Assembly (NCBI RefSeq): GCF_016756775.1
Contig: NZ_JAERMU010000004.1
Span: forward strand, 228,620 to 292,619
Source: Dryocola clanedunensis subsp. sulfonylureivorans
GTDB taxonomy: Bacteria; Pseudomonadota; Gammaproteobacteria; Enterobacterales; Enterobacteriaceae
Direction of reading: 5' to 3'
DNA length: 64,000 nucleotides
Of the stretch, positions 21,508 through 31,896 are shown one piece after another. The translations under genes were made by a program, and so were the position numbers. The notes beneath the pieces are model-generated. The model was not told the DNA's origin and made no database searches. It was given only the letters and a program-made list of their open reading frames with translations. Position 1 is the first letter of the stretch, and the number at the start of each line of letters is the position of its first letter.

Positions 21508-22275
21508 GTGTCTGGCTTGAAAATTACCCTACTGCAACAGCCGCTGGTCTGGATGGACGGCGCCGCCAACCTGCGCCATTTCGACGTGCTGCTCGACGGC
21601 ATCCATGGCCGCGATCTGATTATTCTGCCCGAGATGTTCACCACTGGTTTCGCGATGGAGGCGGCAAAACAGTCGCTGGCGGAAGAAGAGGTGATCGACT
21701 GGATGCAGTTCAAAGCCCAGCAGACGCAGGCGATGATCGCGGGTAGCGCAGCGCTGCAAACCGAGCGCGGCCCGGTAAACCGTTTTCTGCTCGTCCAGCC
21801 GGATGGCAAAGTACATTTCTACGATAAGCGCCACCTCTTCCGCATGGCCGATGAGCACCATCACTACCAGGCGGGCGAAGAGCGGGTGGTTGTGGAGTGG
21901 CGCGGCTGGCGCATTCTTCCGATGGTCTGCTACGACCTGCGCTTCCCGGTCTGGTCACGCAACCGCAACGATTACGATCTGGCGCTGTACGTCGCCAACT
22001 GGCCCGCGCCACGCTCCCTGCACTGGCAGAGCCTGCTGGTGGCGCGTGCGATTGAAAACCAGGCGTACGTAGCAGGCTGCAACCGCGTAGGCACGGATGG
22101 CAACGGCCACCACTATCGCGGCGACAGCAAAATTATCAATCCTCAGGGTGAGATCCTCGCCAGCGCCGATGCTCATCAGGCCACGCGTCTGGATGCGGAT
22201 CTCTCGCTGGTCGCCCTGCAGGAGTACCGGGAGAAATTCCCGGCCTGGCAGGATGCGGATCCGTTTAGTTTATAG
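21508..22275 (+). CDS. yafV: Omega-amidase YafV
   Basis: 255 aa nitrilase-superfamily amidase; the E. coli homologue hydrolyses alpha-ketoglutaramate-type substrates. It starts at a GTG (MSGLKITLLQQPLVWMDG). The Glu-Lys-Cys triad is visible in LPEMFTTGFAME, FYDKRHLFR and PMVCYDLRFPVWSR. In E. coli, ivy lies between fadE and yafV; here ivy is absent. Beyond yafV, synteny with E. coli stops and an accessory block of about 31 kb begins. Confidence 0.95.
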   Translation: MSGLKITLLQQPLVWMDGAANLRHFDVLLDGIHGRDLIILPEMFTTGFAMEAAKQSLAEEEVIDWMQFKAQQTQAMIAGSAALQTERGPVNRFLLVQPDGKVHFYDKRHLFRMADEHHHYQAGEERVVVEWRGWRILPMVCYDLRFPVWSRNRNDYDLALYVANWPAPRSLHWQSLLVARAIENQAYVAGCNRVGTDGNGHHYRGDSKIINPQGEILASADAHQATRLDADLSLVALQEYREKFPAWQDADPFSL

Positions 22276-22282
22276 TCTTTTT

Positions 22283-22368
22283 CCCCTCACCCTAACCCTC
22301 TCCCCCAGAGGATATACGGACGGCCCGGCTTTCTCCCTCTCCTGGGGGAGAGGGCCGGGGTGAGGGGA
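22283..22368. repeat. CCCTCACC/CCCTCTCCC long imperfect palindrome
   Basis: The arms CCCCTCACCCTAACCCTCTC and GAGAGGGCCGGGGTGAGGGG flank about 45 bp. It is the second copy of the repeat at 8568-8651 and again fills the space between convergent gene ends, where it could end both transcripts. Confidence 0.8.
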
Positions 22369-22373
22369 CAAAC

Positions 22374-23975
22374 TCAATAAACCAGCGCCTGCCCGTCCTT
22401 ACGGCTCTCGGTTGCGGCGATGTAATGCCCTTCCGGCGCACGAACGATGATCTGCGCTCCGCCAAAGTTATAGGCCTGCAGCGGATCCTCGACTGTAACG
22501 GTGTGCCCGCGCTCACGCAGCGCAGCGATGGTATTACGATCCATTGTCGACTCCACCACCACTTCCCTGCCCTGTACCACTCGCCAGCGCGGCGCATCAA
22601 TAGCCGCCTGCGGGTTCTGCTTGTGCAGCATGATGCGAATGGCCATCTGTAGATGCCCCTGAGCCTGCATCGGCCCGCCCATGACCCCAAACGACATCAG
22701 CGGCTGCCCGTCTTTATCCAGCGCGAACGCCGGGATAATGGTATGGAAAGGACGCTTGCTGCCCGCCACGCAGTTAGGGTGATTTTTGTCGGTCACGAAG
22801 CCCGCGCCGCGGTTTTGCAGGCTGATACCGGTGCCTGGTACGACCACGCCCGAGCCGAAGCCCATAAAGTTCGACTGAATAAACGACACCATCATGCCGC
22901 TGGCGTCGGCGGTAGAGAGGTATACCGTGCCGCTCTGGGTCGGTGAGCCATAGGTGAAGTCGCTCGCCTTATCCGGGTCAATGAGCGCCGCCCGCAGCTT
23001 GAGATATTCGTCGCTTAACAGATGTTTTGCCGCGAACTCCATGTGATCTTCATCGGCAACGTAGCGGTCCAGGTCGGCCAGCGCCAGCTTCATCGCTTCG
23101 ATGGACAAATGCAGCGTTTCTATCGAATCCGGGCCGTAGCGGCCAATATCCCACTGCTCCAGGATGCCCAGCGCAATCAGCGTGGCGATGCCCTGTCCAT
23201 TGGGCGGCAGCTCCTGCACCGAGCCGCCCGCAAAGTCTTTCGACAGCAGCGCCACCCAGTCGGCTTTATGGTTGGCTAAATCTTCTTTCGTCAGGTGCGC
23301 ACCGTGCTCTTGCGCAAAAGCAGCAATTTTCTGTGCCAGCTCGCCGTGATAGAAGGCCTCACCGTTGGTGGCCGCGATTTTTTCCAGCGTGTCGGCCTGC
23401 GCCGGGTTACGGAACATTTCACCGATTTTTGGCGCTCTTCCTTCCGGTGCAAAGCATTCGCTGAAGCCCGGCTGGTCTTTCAATTTTTTGTAGCCGCGCT
23501 CCCAGAGCTGGCCTATCAGCGGCGAAACGGGGAAGCCGTTGCGGGCATAGTCAATTGCCGGTTGGGCAAGCGTCGTCAGCGGTAAAGTGCCAAAACGTTC
23601 GGCCAGCGCCACCCAGCCGGAGACTGCGCCCGGCACGGTTACCGCATCCCAGCCGGTTTCCGGCATAGTCGGGTGGTGCGCGAAATGGTCATGGTGCCAG
23701 GCTGCTGGCGCGCGGCCCGTTGCGTTTAGCGCATGGAGCTGTTTGCCGTCCCAGACTATCGCATAGGCATCGCTGCCGATGCCGCAGCCGGTTGGCTCGA
23801 CGACCGTCAGGGCCATGGCGCTGGCAATCGCGGCATCGACGGCGTTGCCGCCCTGTAACAGCATACGCAGGCCCGCCTGGGCCGCCAGCGGCTGAGACGT
23901 CGTGACGGCGTTGCGCCCCATCATGGCCGGACGGTAAGAGGGATAGCCTGCCTGAAAATCGAGTGAGTCTTTCAT
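22374..23975 (-). CDS. Gamma-glutamyltransferase-like Ntn hydrolase (YwrD type)
   Basis: 533 aa protein of the gamma-glutamyltransferase (peptidase T3) superfamily. No signal peptide, so it should act in the cytosol, unlike classical Ggt. The autoprocessing Thr is in SGTVYLSTADASG (Thr about 350), followed by FMGFGSGVVVPGTGISLQNRG, the conserved segment after the nucleophile. It is a distant paralogue of HpxW at 36379. It ends an apparent operon gntR-ABC(5)-ggt, 14 bp after the permease gene, suggesting that it cleaves an amide or gamma-glutamyl compound imported by that transporter. Substrate unknown. Confidence 0.85.
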   Translation of the reverse strand: MKDSLDFQAGYPSYRPAMMGRNAVTTSQPLAAQAGLRMLLQGGNAVDAAIASAMALTVVEPTGCGIGSDAYAIVWDGKQLHALNATGRAPAAWHHDHFAHHPTMPETGWDAVTVPGAVSGWVALAERFGTLPLTTLAQPAIDYARNGFPVSPLIGQLWERGYKKLKDQPGFSECFAPEGRAPKIGEMFRNPAQADTLEKIAATNGEAFYHGELAQKIAAFAQEHGAHLTKEDLANHKADWVALLSKDFAGGSVQELPPNGQGIATLIALGILEQWDIGRYGPDSIETLHLSIEAMKLALADLDRYVADEDHMEFAAKHLLSDEYLKLRAALIDPDKASDFTYGSPTQSGTVYLSTADASGMMVSFIQSNFMGFGSGVVVPGTGISLQNRGAGFVTDKNHPNCVAGSKRPFHTIIPAFALDKDGQPLMSFGVMGGPMQAQGHLQMAIRIMLHKQNPQAAIDAPRWRVVQGREVVVESTMDRNTIAALRERGHTVTVEDPLQAYNFGGAQIIVRAPEGHYIAATESRKDGQALVY

Positions 23976-23990
23976 TACGTCTCCTGCATG

Positions 23991-24866
23991 TCAGTCATTG
24001 CGCGGGTCAAGCGCGTCGCGCAGCCCGTCACCTAATAAGTTAAAGCCTTGCACCGTCAGAAAAATGGCGACGCCGGGGAAGATGGACATCCACGGGGCCT
24101 GCTCCAGAAAACCTTTCGCGGTATTGAGCATCGCGCCCCAGGAGGGGTTTGGCGGCTGCTGGCCAAGGCCGAGGAACGAGAGGCTCGCCTCGGTGATAAT
24201 GGCGGCGGCAATCGCAAGCGTAGACTGCACCAGAATCGGGGACATCACGTTGGGCAGCACGTAGCGGATGATGATCCAGCGATCGGGCAGGCCGATCGCC
24301 CTTGCGCCGTCGATATACTCTTCATTACGGATGGCGATCACCTGTCCGCGAGTCAGACGCGCGAAGATCGGCATCGCCGACAGGCCAATGGCGATCATCG
24401 CATTACTCAGGCTCGGGCCTAAAAAGGCCCCCAGCGCGATGGCCATGATCAGGAACGGGCAGGCCAAAAGCGCCTCGATGAAGCGCGAGATCACCCCATC
24501 CCACATTCCCTGAAAATAGCCGGCCACCAGCCCCAGCGGCACGCCGATAACCACGGCAATCAGCACCGAAATACAGCCCGCCAGCAGCGACGTACGCGCA
24601 CCCCAGACGATGCGCGATAGAATGTCGCGCCCAAGCTCATCCGTGCCAAACCAGTAGAGTTCAGAGAGGGGCTTGCGCACCGCCAGGAAGTTAGCCTTCA
24701 CCGGGTCAAAGGGGGCAATCCAGGGCGCGAGCAGCGCCACCAGGACAAACACGGCAACAATGACCGCACCAATCATCGCGCTCTTGTTAGCGAGGAATTT
24801 TTTCAGCACGCGATTTGGCGCTTTGGGCAGCGCGACCGCCACGCCCGTTGTGGATAATTCAGCCAT
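23991..24866 (-). CDS. Dipeptide/oligopeptide-type ABC permease, DppC-like
   Basis: 291 aa inner-membrane permease of the DppC/OppC/GsiD family. It has an N-terminal OppC_N segment with a first helix (residues about 31-52), then a BPD_transp_1 domain with the EAA loop VIAIRNEEYIDGARAIGLPD about 180-200. It pairs with the DppB-like permease, whose stop is 2 bp upstream of this start. Substrate cannot be inferred from the permease. Confidence 0.9.
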   Translation of the reverse strand: MAELSTTGVAVALPKAPNRVLKKFLANKSAMIGAVIVAVFVLVALLAPWIAPFDPVKANFLAVRKPLSELYWFGTDELGRDILSRIVWGARTSLLAGCISVLIAVVIGVPLGLVAGYFQGMWDGVISRFIEALLACPFLIMAIALGAFLGPSLSNAMIAIGLSAMPIFARLTRGQVIAIRNEEYIDGARAIGLPDRWIIIRYVLPNVMSPILVQSTLAIAAAIITEASLSFLGLGQQPPNPSWGAMLNTAKGFLEQAPWMSIFPGVAIFLTVQGFNLLGDGLRDALDPRND

Positions 24867-24868
24867 GA

Positions 24869-25810
24869 TCAGCTCCGCATTTTCGGGTTGATTAGGACGT
24901 AGAGCACGTCCGCCACCAGGTTCAGCAACAGGAAACCTATTGCCACCACCAGCACAACGCCCTGCACCACGGCGTAATCGCGGTTAAAGACGGAGTCGAC
25001 GATCATTTTGCCGAAGCCCGGGATGGTAAAGACCTGCTCGGTCAGCACCGCGCCGCCAAGCAGCTCGCCGAACAGCAGCGTGGTTAAGGTAATCACCGGC
25101 ACCAGCGCGTTACGAAACGCATGCTTCAGGATGACGCGTTTGGGCAGCAGCCCTTTGGCGCGAGCGGTACGAATGTAATCGGCTTTCAGCACGGCAATCA
25201 TTGACGCCCTGGTATGGCGCATCAACGTGGCCGCAAGCCCCGTCCCCAGCACTAAAGCAGGCAGCAGCAGGGTGCGCAGGTTCATCAGCGCGTCCTCGCT
25301 GAAGGGGACAAAACCCGAGGCCGGCAGCCACTGAAGATTGACTGAAAAGACGAGGATCAGCAGGATGCCGAGCCAGAAGTGCGGCACCGAGATCCCCGAG
25401 ATCGCCACGAAGTTAGTGCCGTGGTCAATCCAGCTATTTTTATGCACCGCCGCGACGATCCCCATGCTGATGCCCACCAGCAGCGCGATGATCATCGCCA
25501 GCAGCGACAGCTCGAGGGTCACCGGTAATTTGCTGGCAATCAGCGTGGTGACCGGCTCATGGGTACGTAAGGAGATCCCCAGGTCACCCTGTAGCGCGCT
25601 GGTCAGCCAGTGAAAATACTGCACCGGGATCGGATCGTTAAGGTGCAGCTCTTCACGCAGCTGGGCGATCACCGCCGGGTCGCGCTCCTCCCCCGCCATG
25701 GCGATCAGCGGATCACCCGGCAGGAGTTTTTGCAGGCCGAACACCATGACGCTGACGATAAGCAGCGTCGGTATAGCCAGCAGCAGGCGTTTGCAAATCA
25801 GTTCCAGCAT
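24869..25810 (-). CDS. Dipeptide/oligopeptide-type ABC permease, DppB-like
   Basis: 313 aa permease with an N-terminal helix, the signature GDPLIAMAGEERDPAVIAQL after helix 1, and five further helices. The EAA-like loop reads VLKADYIRTARAKGLLPKRV. It is the usual partner of the following DppC-like gene in peptide/nickel/glutathione-type importers. 22 bp separate it from the binding-protein gene. Confidence 0.92.
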   Translation of the reverse strand: MLELICKRLLLAIPTLLIVSVMVFGLQKLLPGDPLIAMAGEERDPAVIAQLREELHLNDPIPVQYFHWLTSALQGDLGISLRTHEPVTTLIASKLPVTLELSLLAMIIALLVGISMGIVAAVHKNSWIDHGTNFVAISGISVPHFWLGILLILVFSVNLQWLPASGFVPFSEDALMNLRTLLLPALVLGTGLAATLMRHTRASMIAVLKADYIRTARAKGLLPKRVILKHAFRNALVPVITLTTLLFGELLGGAVLTEQVFTIPGFGKMIVDSVFNRDYAVVQGVVLVVAIGFLLLNLVADVLYVLINPKMRS

Positions 25811-25832
25811 GGTCTCTCCTCACGCCCGTCGG

Positions 25833-27347
25833 TTAAGGTGCCAGCGTTAAACCCGCCAGACGCACGATGCCGTCCGGGTAAGGTTTAAAGCCCTGCACTT
25901 TTTTGTTCAGCCCAAAGATGCGCGGCTCAAAGTAGAGATAGGCAATCGGCATATCGCTTTGCAGCTGCTTTACCACTTTGTCATACAGCGCCTGGCGCGT
26001 GGCCTGGTCGTTGCTCTGGCGGGCCTGGGTCAGCCACTCATCCACCTGTGGATTGCTGTAGCGCCCGTCGTTGAGGTTGCCTTTGCTGTTGATGAACGCA
26101 AACAGGCTGCCGTCAGGATCCGGGCGTCCTGACCAGCCGGAGAGGCTGAGCTGGTAGTCGCCGCTCTGCTGACGGTCGAGCAGCGTGGCAAACTCGGTCA
26201 TTTGCAGGTTGAGAGTAAAGCCCGCTTCGGCGGTCATCGCCTGCAGCACCTGGCCCACCTGCTGAGAGGTCGGGTTGTTCGGCACCAGCAGGGAGACGTT
26301 CAGCGGCGCGGTAATGCCCGCTTCTTTCAGCAGCGCTTTTGCTTTGTCGACATCGCGAGGCGCAACGGGAAGTTTGACGTGGTAAGGGCTGACCGTGGAC
26401 AGGCCCTGGTTTGACGGTGCGTAAAGCCCTTCAAACACCACCTGATTTAAGGCGTCGCGATCGATAGCCAGCGAGAAAGCTTCACGCACGCGGGCATCCC
26501 TGAACGGATCGTTTGCCGGGACTTTGCCGTTGTTAATGTTAAAGGTGATGCCCTGATAACCAAGGCCGGTGACCTTCGCAAGGCTCAGCTTGCTGTCGGC
26601 CTCCACGGTTTTCACATCGCTTGCGGCAATCCCTTCGGTGACGTCCAGATCCCCGGCCCGTAGGTTAGCCAGACGGACGGATGCGTCCGGGATTGGCAGG
26701 AAAATCACCTTATCGAAGTGGTAGGCACCTTTGTTCCAGTAGTTATCAAAGCGTTTAAGGACGATGCGGTCCTGTGAAACACGGCTGTCGAACTGATACG
26801 GCCCGGAGCAGACCGGATGGGCGGCAAAATCCGCCTTCGCCGCGGCTTTCGGTGCCATCATCGCGCCGGCGCGGTCGGTCAGCTGGCTGAGCAGGGCTGC
26901 ATCCGGCGATTTCAGGTGCAGCACAACCTGAGTCGGGCTTTTCACCTCTACAGATTCAACGGACGACAGATCGCTTTTACGCAGCGAACCCGGCATCGTC
27001 ATAGCCCGGTCGAGGTTATATTTCACCGCTTCGGCATCAAACTTTTCGCCGTCGTGGAAGGTCACGCCCTCGCGCAGGTTCAGGGTCAGCGTTTTGCCTT
27101 CGTCACTCCACGCCCACTCTTTCGCCAGCCCCGGCACGACCTTGAGATTTTCGTCCACGTCCACCAGCCGGTCGCACATGGCTGCAAAGACAAAGCGGCC
27201 GTAATAGGTACGGGCCTGATGCGGATCGAGCATGTCCGGGTCAGCCCCTAAGCCAATGCGCAGCACGCTTTCGGCATAGGTCTGGGCGCTGGCTCCCAGC
27301 AACAACACACTTCCCAGGGTAGTCACCACTGCATTTCGCAATTTCAT
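25833..27347 (-). CDS. ABC transporter periplasmic binding protein (SBP family 5)
   Basis: 504 aa class C binding protein (DppA/GsiB/OppA family). A signal peptide ends ASAQTYA before ESVLRIGLGADPDML. Family 5 hallmarks are GLAKEWAWSDEGKTLTLNLR and VREAFSLAIDRDALNQVVF. It would capture the ligand in the periplasm and hand it to the two permeases. The family covers peptides, glutathione, opines, nickel chelates and sugars; the neighbours (purine-ring catabolism, Ggt-like hydrolase) make a nitrogenous amide plausible, but this is inference. Confidence 0.9.
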   Translation of the reverse strand: MKLRNAVVTTLGSVLLLGASAQTYAESVLRIGLGADPDMLDPHQARTYYGRFVFAAMCDRLVDVDENLKVVPGLAKEWAWSDEGKTLTLNLREGVTFHDGEKFDAEAVKYNLDRAMTMPGSLRKSDLSSVESVEVKSPTQVVLHLKSPDAALLSQLTDRAGAMMAPKAAAKADFAAHPVCSGPYQFDSRVSQDRIVLKRFDNYWNKGAYHFDKVIFLPIPDASVRLANLRAGDLDVTEGIAASDVKTVEADSKLSLAKVTGLGYQGITFNINNGKVPANDPFRDARVREAFSLAIDRDALNQVVFEGLYAPSNQGLSTVSPYHVKLPVAPRDVDKAKALLKEAGITAPLNVSLLVPNNPTSQQVGQVLQAMTAEAGFTLNLQMTEFATLLDRQQSGDYQLSLSGWSGRPDPDGSLFAFINSKGNLNDGRYSNPQVDEWLTQARQSNDQATRQALYDKVVKQLQSDMPIAYLYFEPRIFGLNKKVQGFKPYPDGIVRLAGLTLAP

Positions 27348-27370
27348 TGTTATTTTTCACTCCAGAGGGG

Positions 27371-28431
27371 TCAGGATTGTTGGGATGCCGCATGTTCAAA
27401 CAGCGCGCGGCGACGAACAAAAGCGGCAGAAGGTGGCGCAATGTGAATGACGCTGCGGTCACGATTGATCTCCTGCCAGCGGTGGCAGGCGACCTGGCGA
27501 CCGCCGTCCAGAACCTGCATGATCGGTTCACGCTGCTGACATTCGTCTTTCGCGTGGGGACAGCGGGTGTGGAAACGGCAGCCTGTCGGCGGGCTGGACG
27601 GATCCGGTAAATCGCCCTGCAACAGCGGCGTCTGGCGCGCAACGCCTGGCTGCATCTGCGGCGCAGAGGCGATCAGCGCCTGGGTATAAGGGTGCAGCGG
27701 CGCATCAAAAATGTCGTCGACATGGGCAAGCTCAACGATCTGCCCGAGGTACATCACCGCCACGCGATCGCTCATATGGCGAATCACCGCCAGACCGTGC
27801 GCCACGATGATCATCGTTAGCCCGAACTGGTCTTTCAGGCTCTCCAGCAGGTTAACGACCTGGGCCTGTACGGAAACATCCAATGCGGAAACCGGCTCAT
27901 CGCCCAGCAGCAGTTTTGGCCCGGATGCGAGCGCCCGTGCGATGCCAATACGCTGGCGCTGGCCGCCGGAAAACTCATGCGGATAGCGTCTGGCCCAGGC
28001 CGCCGGCAGGCCGACAGTTTTCAGCAGTTCGGCTACGCGATGAATGCGATCCGCCTTTCCCATGTTCTGATGCAGCCATAAAGGCTCGCCGACGATCTGC
28101 TCTACCGTCATGCGCGGGTTAAGCGATGCGAAGGGATCCTGGAAGATGATTTGCAGCTCACGACGAAGCTGGTTCAGGCGTGCGGCGTTAACCTGGGTGA
28201 TCTCCTCCCCCTGGTAGTACACCTGTCCCTGGGTCGGGGCCAGCAGGCGAAGCAGGAGCCGCCCGAGCGTTGATTTACCGGAGCCGGACTCGCCGACAAT
28301 CGCCAGCGTTTCACCCGGCCAGACTTTCAGCGAGATGCTATCGACCGCCGTCACCTGGCTGCTGCGGGCAAACAGGCGTTTAGGCCCGGCAAAGGTCTTA
28401 CTTAACTCCAGACATTCGAGGATCGGCGTCG

Positions 28432-28435
<4 letters not shown>
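27371..28435 (-). CDS. ABC transporter ATPase, DppF-like
   Basis: 354 aa from ATG 28435, which overlaps the previous gene's TGA as ATGA; an upstream in-frame ATG would add 16 residues from within the neighbour. Walker A GESGSGKST, signature FSGGQRQR, Walker B LLLGDEPVSALD and an oligo_HPY C-terminal region with the TGCRFHTRCPHAKDEC Cys cluster (4Fe-4S-like site seen in this family). One of two ATPases powering the importer. One oddity: the switch His segment reads VAHGLAVIRHM where most relatives have SHDL. Confidence 0.92.
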
Positions 28436-29441
<1,006 letters not shown>

Positions 29442-29445
<4 letters not shown>

Positions 29446-30161
29446 AAGCTCGTGGTTTCCTGGTGGTTGATGGCCTGAATAAGCGCCTGCTGCAGGTCGA
29501 GGAGATGGTCATGCATCGCGGCGGCGGCCTCTACGGGCTGCCGTGCGGCAATATGGGTAAGGATTTTCTGGTGGTGATCGTCATAGCGGGTGACGCGGGC
29601 CGGGGTGCGAGCCAGCTCTCGCAGGTGCTGCCAGCTTGGCTCACGGCGTACGGCGTCGATCGCATCAAAAAGGCCGAGCATCAGGCGGTTGCCGGCTGCT
29701 TCGGCAATGGCACGGTGAAAGGCGCTGTCCCACAGCTCGTTGAGATCCGGATCGCTCGGGCTGACCTGCTCGATGCGCTCAATCAGCCGCTCCATCAGCG
29801 CTATCTGTTCGCCCGTGGCGCGCAGGGCCGCCAGACGGGCCAGACCCGGTTCAAGCTGGAGTCGCGCCTCCATCACTTCATGCAGGTTGGTCTGCTGCAA
29901 CAGACCCTGTAGCGCCAGTGGCTCGACGGGAGCCGCTGGGCCAATAAATGTCCCTTTGCCCTGCTTGCGCCAGATACGTCCCTCTTCCTCCAGCACGTCC
30001 AGCGCCCGGCGGATTTCACGACGCCCGACGCCCAGCCGTTCGCTAAGCTCGCGCTCGGTGGGCAAAGGAATGCCCGGCGTCGATTCGTGGGAGTGGATCA
30101 ACGCCCGCAGCCTTTCCAGCGCGGAGCTGGAATTTGCCAGAAACCGGGAGGTATTTGCCAT
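29442..30161 (-). CDS. GntR family regulator, FadR subfamily (FCD domain)
   Basis: 239 aa. An N-terminal winged helix (residues about 10-75) with PLPTERELSERLGVGRREIRRALDVLEEEGRI is followed by an all-helical FCD ligand-binding domain, whose metal-ligand residues may include Asp/His in LWDSAFHRAIAEAAGNRLML and His in the C-terminal half. First gene of the ABC operon, so probably an autoregulator. Upstream, two TGGTTCG-based palindromes are good operator candidates. It may play the role of HpxS of Klebsiella, but orthology cannot be shown here. Confidence 0.88.
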
Positions 30162-30254
30162 TCAGATGCCTGCTATCGTTGCGTCATTAACTTTATTTAT
30201 TGTTCTGCTGGTCAGCCTCAGCGCGTCGCGTAATGCTTACCTTGCTAATGACTT

Positions 30255-30268
30255 GCAATAGTCGAACC
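30255..30268 (-). promoter_or_regulatory. Candidate sigma-54 promoter of the gntR-ABC operon
   Basis: Minus-strand TTGGTTCGACTATTGCAA has GG-N10-GC spacing (GG at 30268-30267, GC at 30256-30255) and matches TTGG at -24 and TTGCAA at -12, but not the CAC of the consensus. An NtrC-like dyad lies about 150 bp upstream. Considered plausible, weaker than the hpxJ and hpxW promoters. Confidence 0.45.
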
Positions 30269-30285
30269 AATTTCTGAATGGTTCG
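30263..30285. promoter_or_regulatory. Candidate GntR operator 1
   Basis: Perfect 7-bp arms CGAACCA / TGGTTCG separated by 9 nt. The site overlaps the candidate -24 element of the gntR operon, which fits autorepression. Confidence 0.5.
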
Positions 30286-30346
30286 TAATAATTCTGAAAT
30301 ATAAAAATATCTATTTGATAAATTTGAAAATTAATTATCCTTCATT

Positions 30347-30364
30347 GGTTCGATCCTTCGAACC
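30347..30364. promoter_or_regulatory. Candidate GntR operator 2
   Basis: Perfect palindrome GGTTCGA-TCCT-TCGAACC built from the same half-site as the dyad at 30263-30285, about 80 bp away, suggesting two sites for one regulator. Confidence 0.5.
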
Positions 30365-30409
30365 TTCACTCCCAACCGTACTTAAAACGCACAAAAACGG
30401 TGCATTAAT

Positions 30410-30426
30410 TGCACCAATGCTGTGCA
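30410..30426. promoter_or_regulatory. NtrC-like binding site upstream of the gntR operon
   Basis: TGCACCAATGCTGTGCA fits the NtrC consensus TGCACC-N5-GGTGCA at 11 of 12 defined positions. It lies about 150 bp upstream of the candidate sigma-54 element, a usual enhancer distance. Confidence 0.6.
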
Positions 30427-30479
30427 TTTGTTAATTAATTAGATCAAAATGATGCAATTATGTTTTTGAAATGTTAACT

Positions 30480-30506
30480 CCGCACGCACCACAAAGCAGC
30501 GTGCGG
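30480..30506 (-). terminator. Inverted repeat after the permease gene
   Basis: An 8-bp GC-rich stem CCGCACGC / GCGTGCGG with an 11-nt loop lies 26 bp downstream of the NCS2 permease stop. The T-tract is poor, so it could be a weak terminator of the hpxJ operon. Confidence 0.5.
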
Positions 30507-30531
30507 AATGAATTATTAAGAAGGGGCTTAA

Positions 30532-31872
30532 TCAGGAGGCTTCTGGCAGGCGGCGGCGTGAAGGAAGCAGACGTGTGTTAAACAGGATATTTAGGACGAA
30601 GGCCACCAGGCAGGTCGCGCTGATGCCGGAATGCAGCAGCGTGCGCACCCAGTCGGGGAACCGATCGTAGAAGGTTGGCATGACTATCGGGATCATGCCG
30701 AAGGCCAGCGCGGTTGCCACCACCACCAGATTCATATTCTCTTTGTAGTCCACCTTCGCCAGCGTGCGGATGCCGCTTGCCGCCACCGAGCCGAACAGCA
30801 CGACGCCCGCGCCGCCGAGTACCGGCATCGGAATGCAGGCAATGACCCGCCCCAGCACCGGCAGCAGACCCAGCACGACCAGGATCGCTCCACCAGCGCT
30901 CACCACAAAGCGGCTTTTGATGCCGGTTATCGCCACCAGCCCGATGTTCTGGGCAAAGGCGCTTTGCGGGAAGGAGTTAAATACCGGCGCGATGGCGCTG
31001 GTCAGCATGTCCGCACGCAGGCCGTTAGCAATACGTCGTCCGTTAACGTCCGTGCCGACGATCTCGCCCACCGCCATCAGTCCGGCGGTGGTTTCCGTCA
31101 GCAGCACCAGCACAATCAGAAACATCGACAGGATCGCCGCGCCGTCGAAGACGGGCGTGCCGAAGGCAAACATCGTCGGCATCGCCACCCAGCTCCCTTC
31201 GAGCACGCCGCTGAAATCTGCTTTGCCGGTTGCTACCGCCACCAGCGTGCCCACCATCATGGCCGCCAGCACCGCAATTCGCGTAATGCTGCCCCGTCCG
31301 ATCCGGTTAAGAAGAAGGATCGTGCCAAGCGTCAGCGCCGCGAGGCCAATATTTGACGGAGCGCCCCAGTCTGCGGCTTTCATATTGCCCCCCATCGCCC
31401 AGCGCGCCGCCACCGGCATCAGCGAAAGGCCGATCACCGCGATCACGCAGCCGGTCACCACCGGCGGAAAGAAGCGGATGATCTGCGCAAAAAACGGCGT
31501 GATCAGCAAACCCAGGACTGAAGAAGCGATGACCGCCCCGAAAACGACCGGCAGCCCGCCGCCGCCGGTGACAATCGCGACCATTGTCGCCACCCCGGCA
31601 AACGACACGCCCTGCACCAGCGGCAGCCTCGAACCAAAAAACGGCACGCCGAGGGACTGCAACAATGTTGATAAGCCGCTGATAAACAGCGCGGCGGTGA
31701 CCAGCAGGCCAATATCCGTGGCGCCGAGTCCGGCTGCGCTGCCGATAATTAACGGCGGGGCAATAATCCCACCGTACATCGTCAGCACGTGCTGCAATCC
31801 CCAGGTGAAAGTTTTGACGACGGGGTAACGCTGGTCTTCCGGGCGCGCGCAGGCGCTGTTGTTCTCTTTCAT
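30532..31872 (-). CDS. NCS2 (NAT) purine permease, urate/xanthine type
   Basis: 446 aa, 14-helix nucleobase-ascorbate transporter family. The NAT signature appears as QNIGLVAITGIKSR, close to the version in urate/xanthine carriers such as YgfU/UacT, and residues 255-268 (LVLLTETTAGLMAVGE) carry the conserved Glu. It should import urate, xanthine or a related purine by proton symport. Last gene of hpxJ-hpxK/uraD-uraH-permease, 24 bp after uraH. Substrate specificity cannot be fixed by reading. Confidence 0.88.
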   Translation of the reverse strand: MKENNSACARPEDQRYPVVKTFTWGLQHVLTMYGGIIAPPLIIGSAAGLGATDIGLLVTAALFISGLSTLLQSLGVPFFGSRLPLVQGVSFAGVATMVAIVTGGGGLPVVFGAVIASSVLGLLITPFFAQIIRFFPPVVTGCVIAVIGLSLMPVAARWAMGGNMKAADWGAPSNIGLAALTLGTILLLNRIGRGSITRIAVLAAMMVGTLVAVATGKADFSGVLEGSWVAMPTMFAFGTPVFDGAAILSMFLIVLVLLTETTAGLMAVGEIVGTDVNGRRIANGLRADMLTSAIAPVFNSFPQSAFAQNIGLVAITGIKSRFVVSAGGAILVVLGLLPVLGRVIACIPMPVLGGAGVVLFGSVAASGIRTLAKVDYKENMNLVVVATALAFGMIPIVMPTFYDRFPDWVRTLLHSGISATCLVAFVLNILFNTRLLPSRRRLPEAS

Positions 31873-31896
31873 GCTGCCCTTCCGTTTTCAGTGGGT

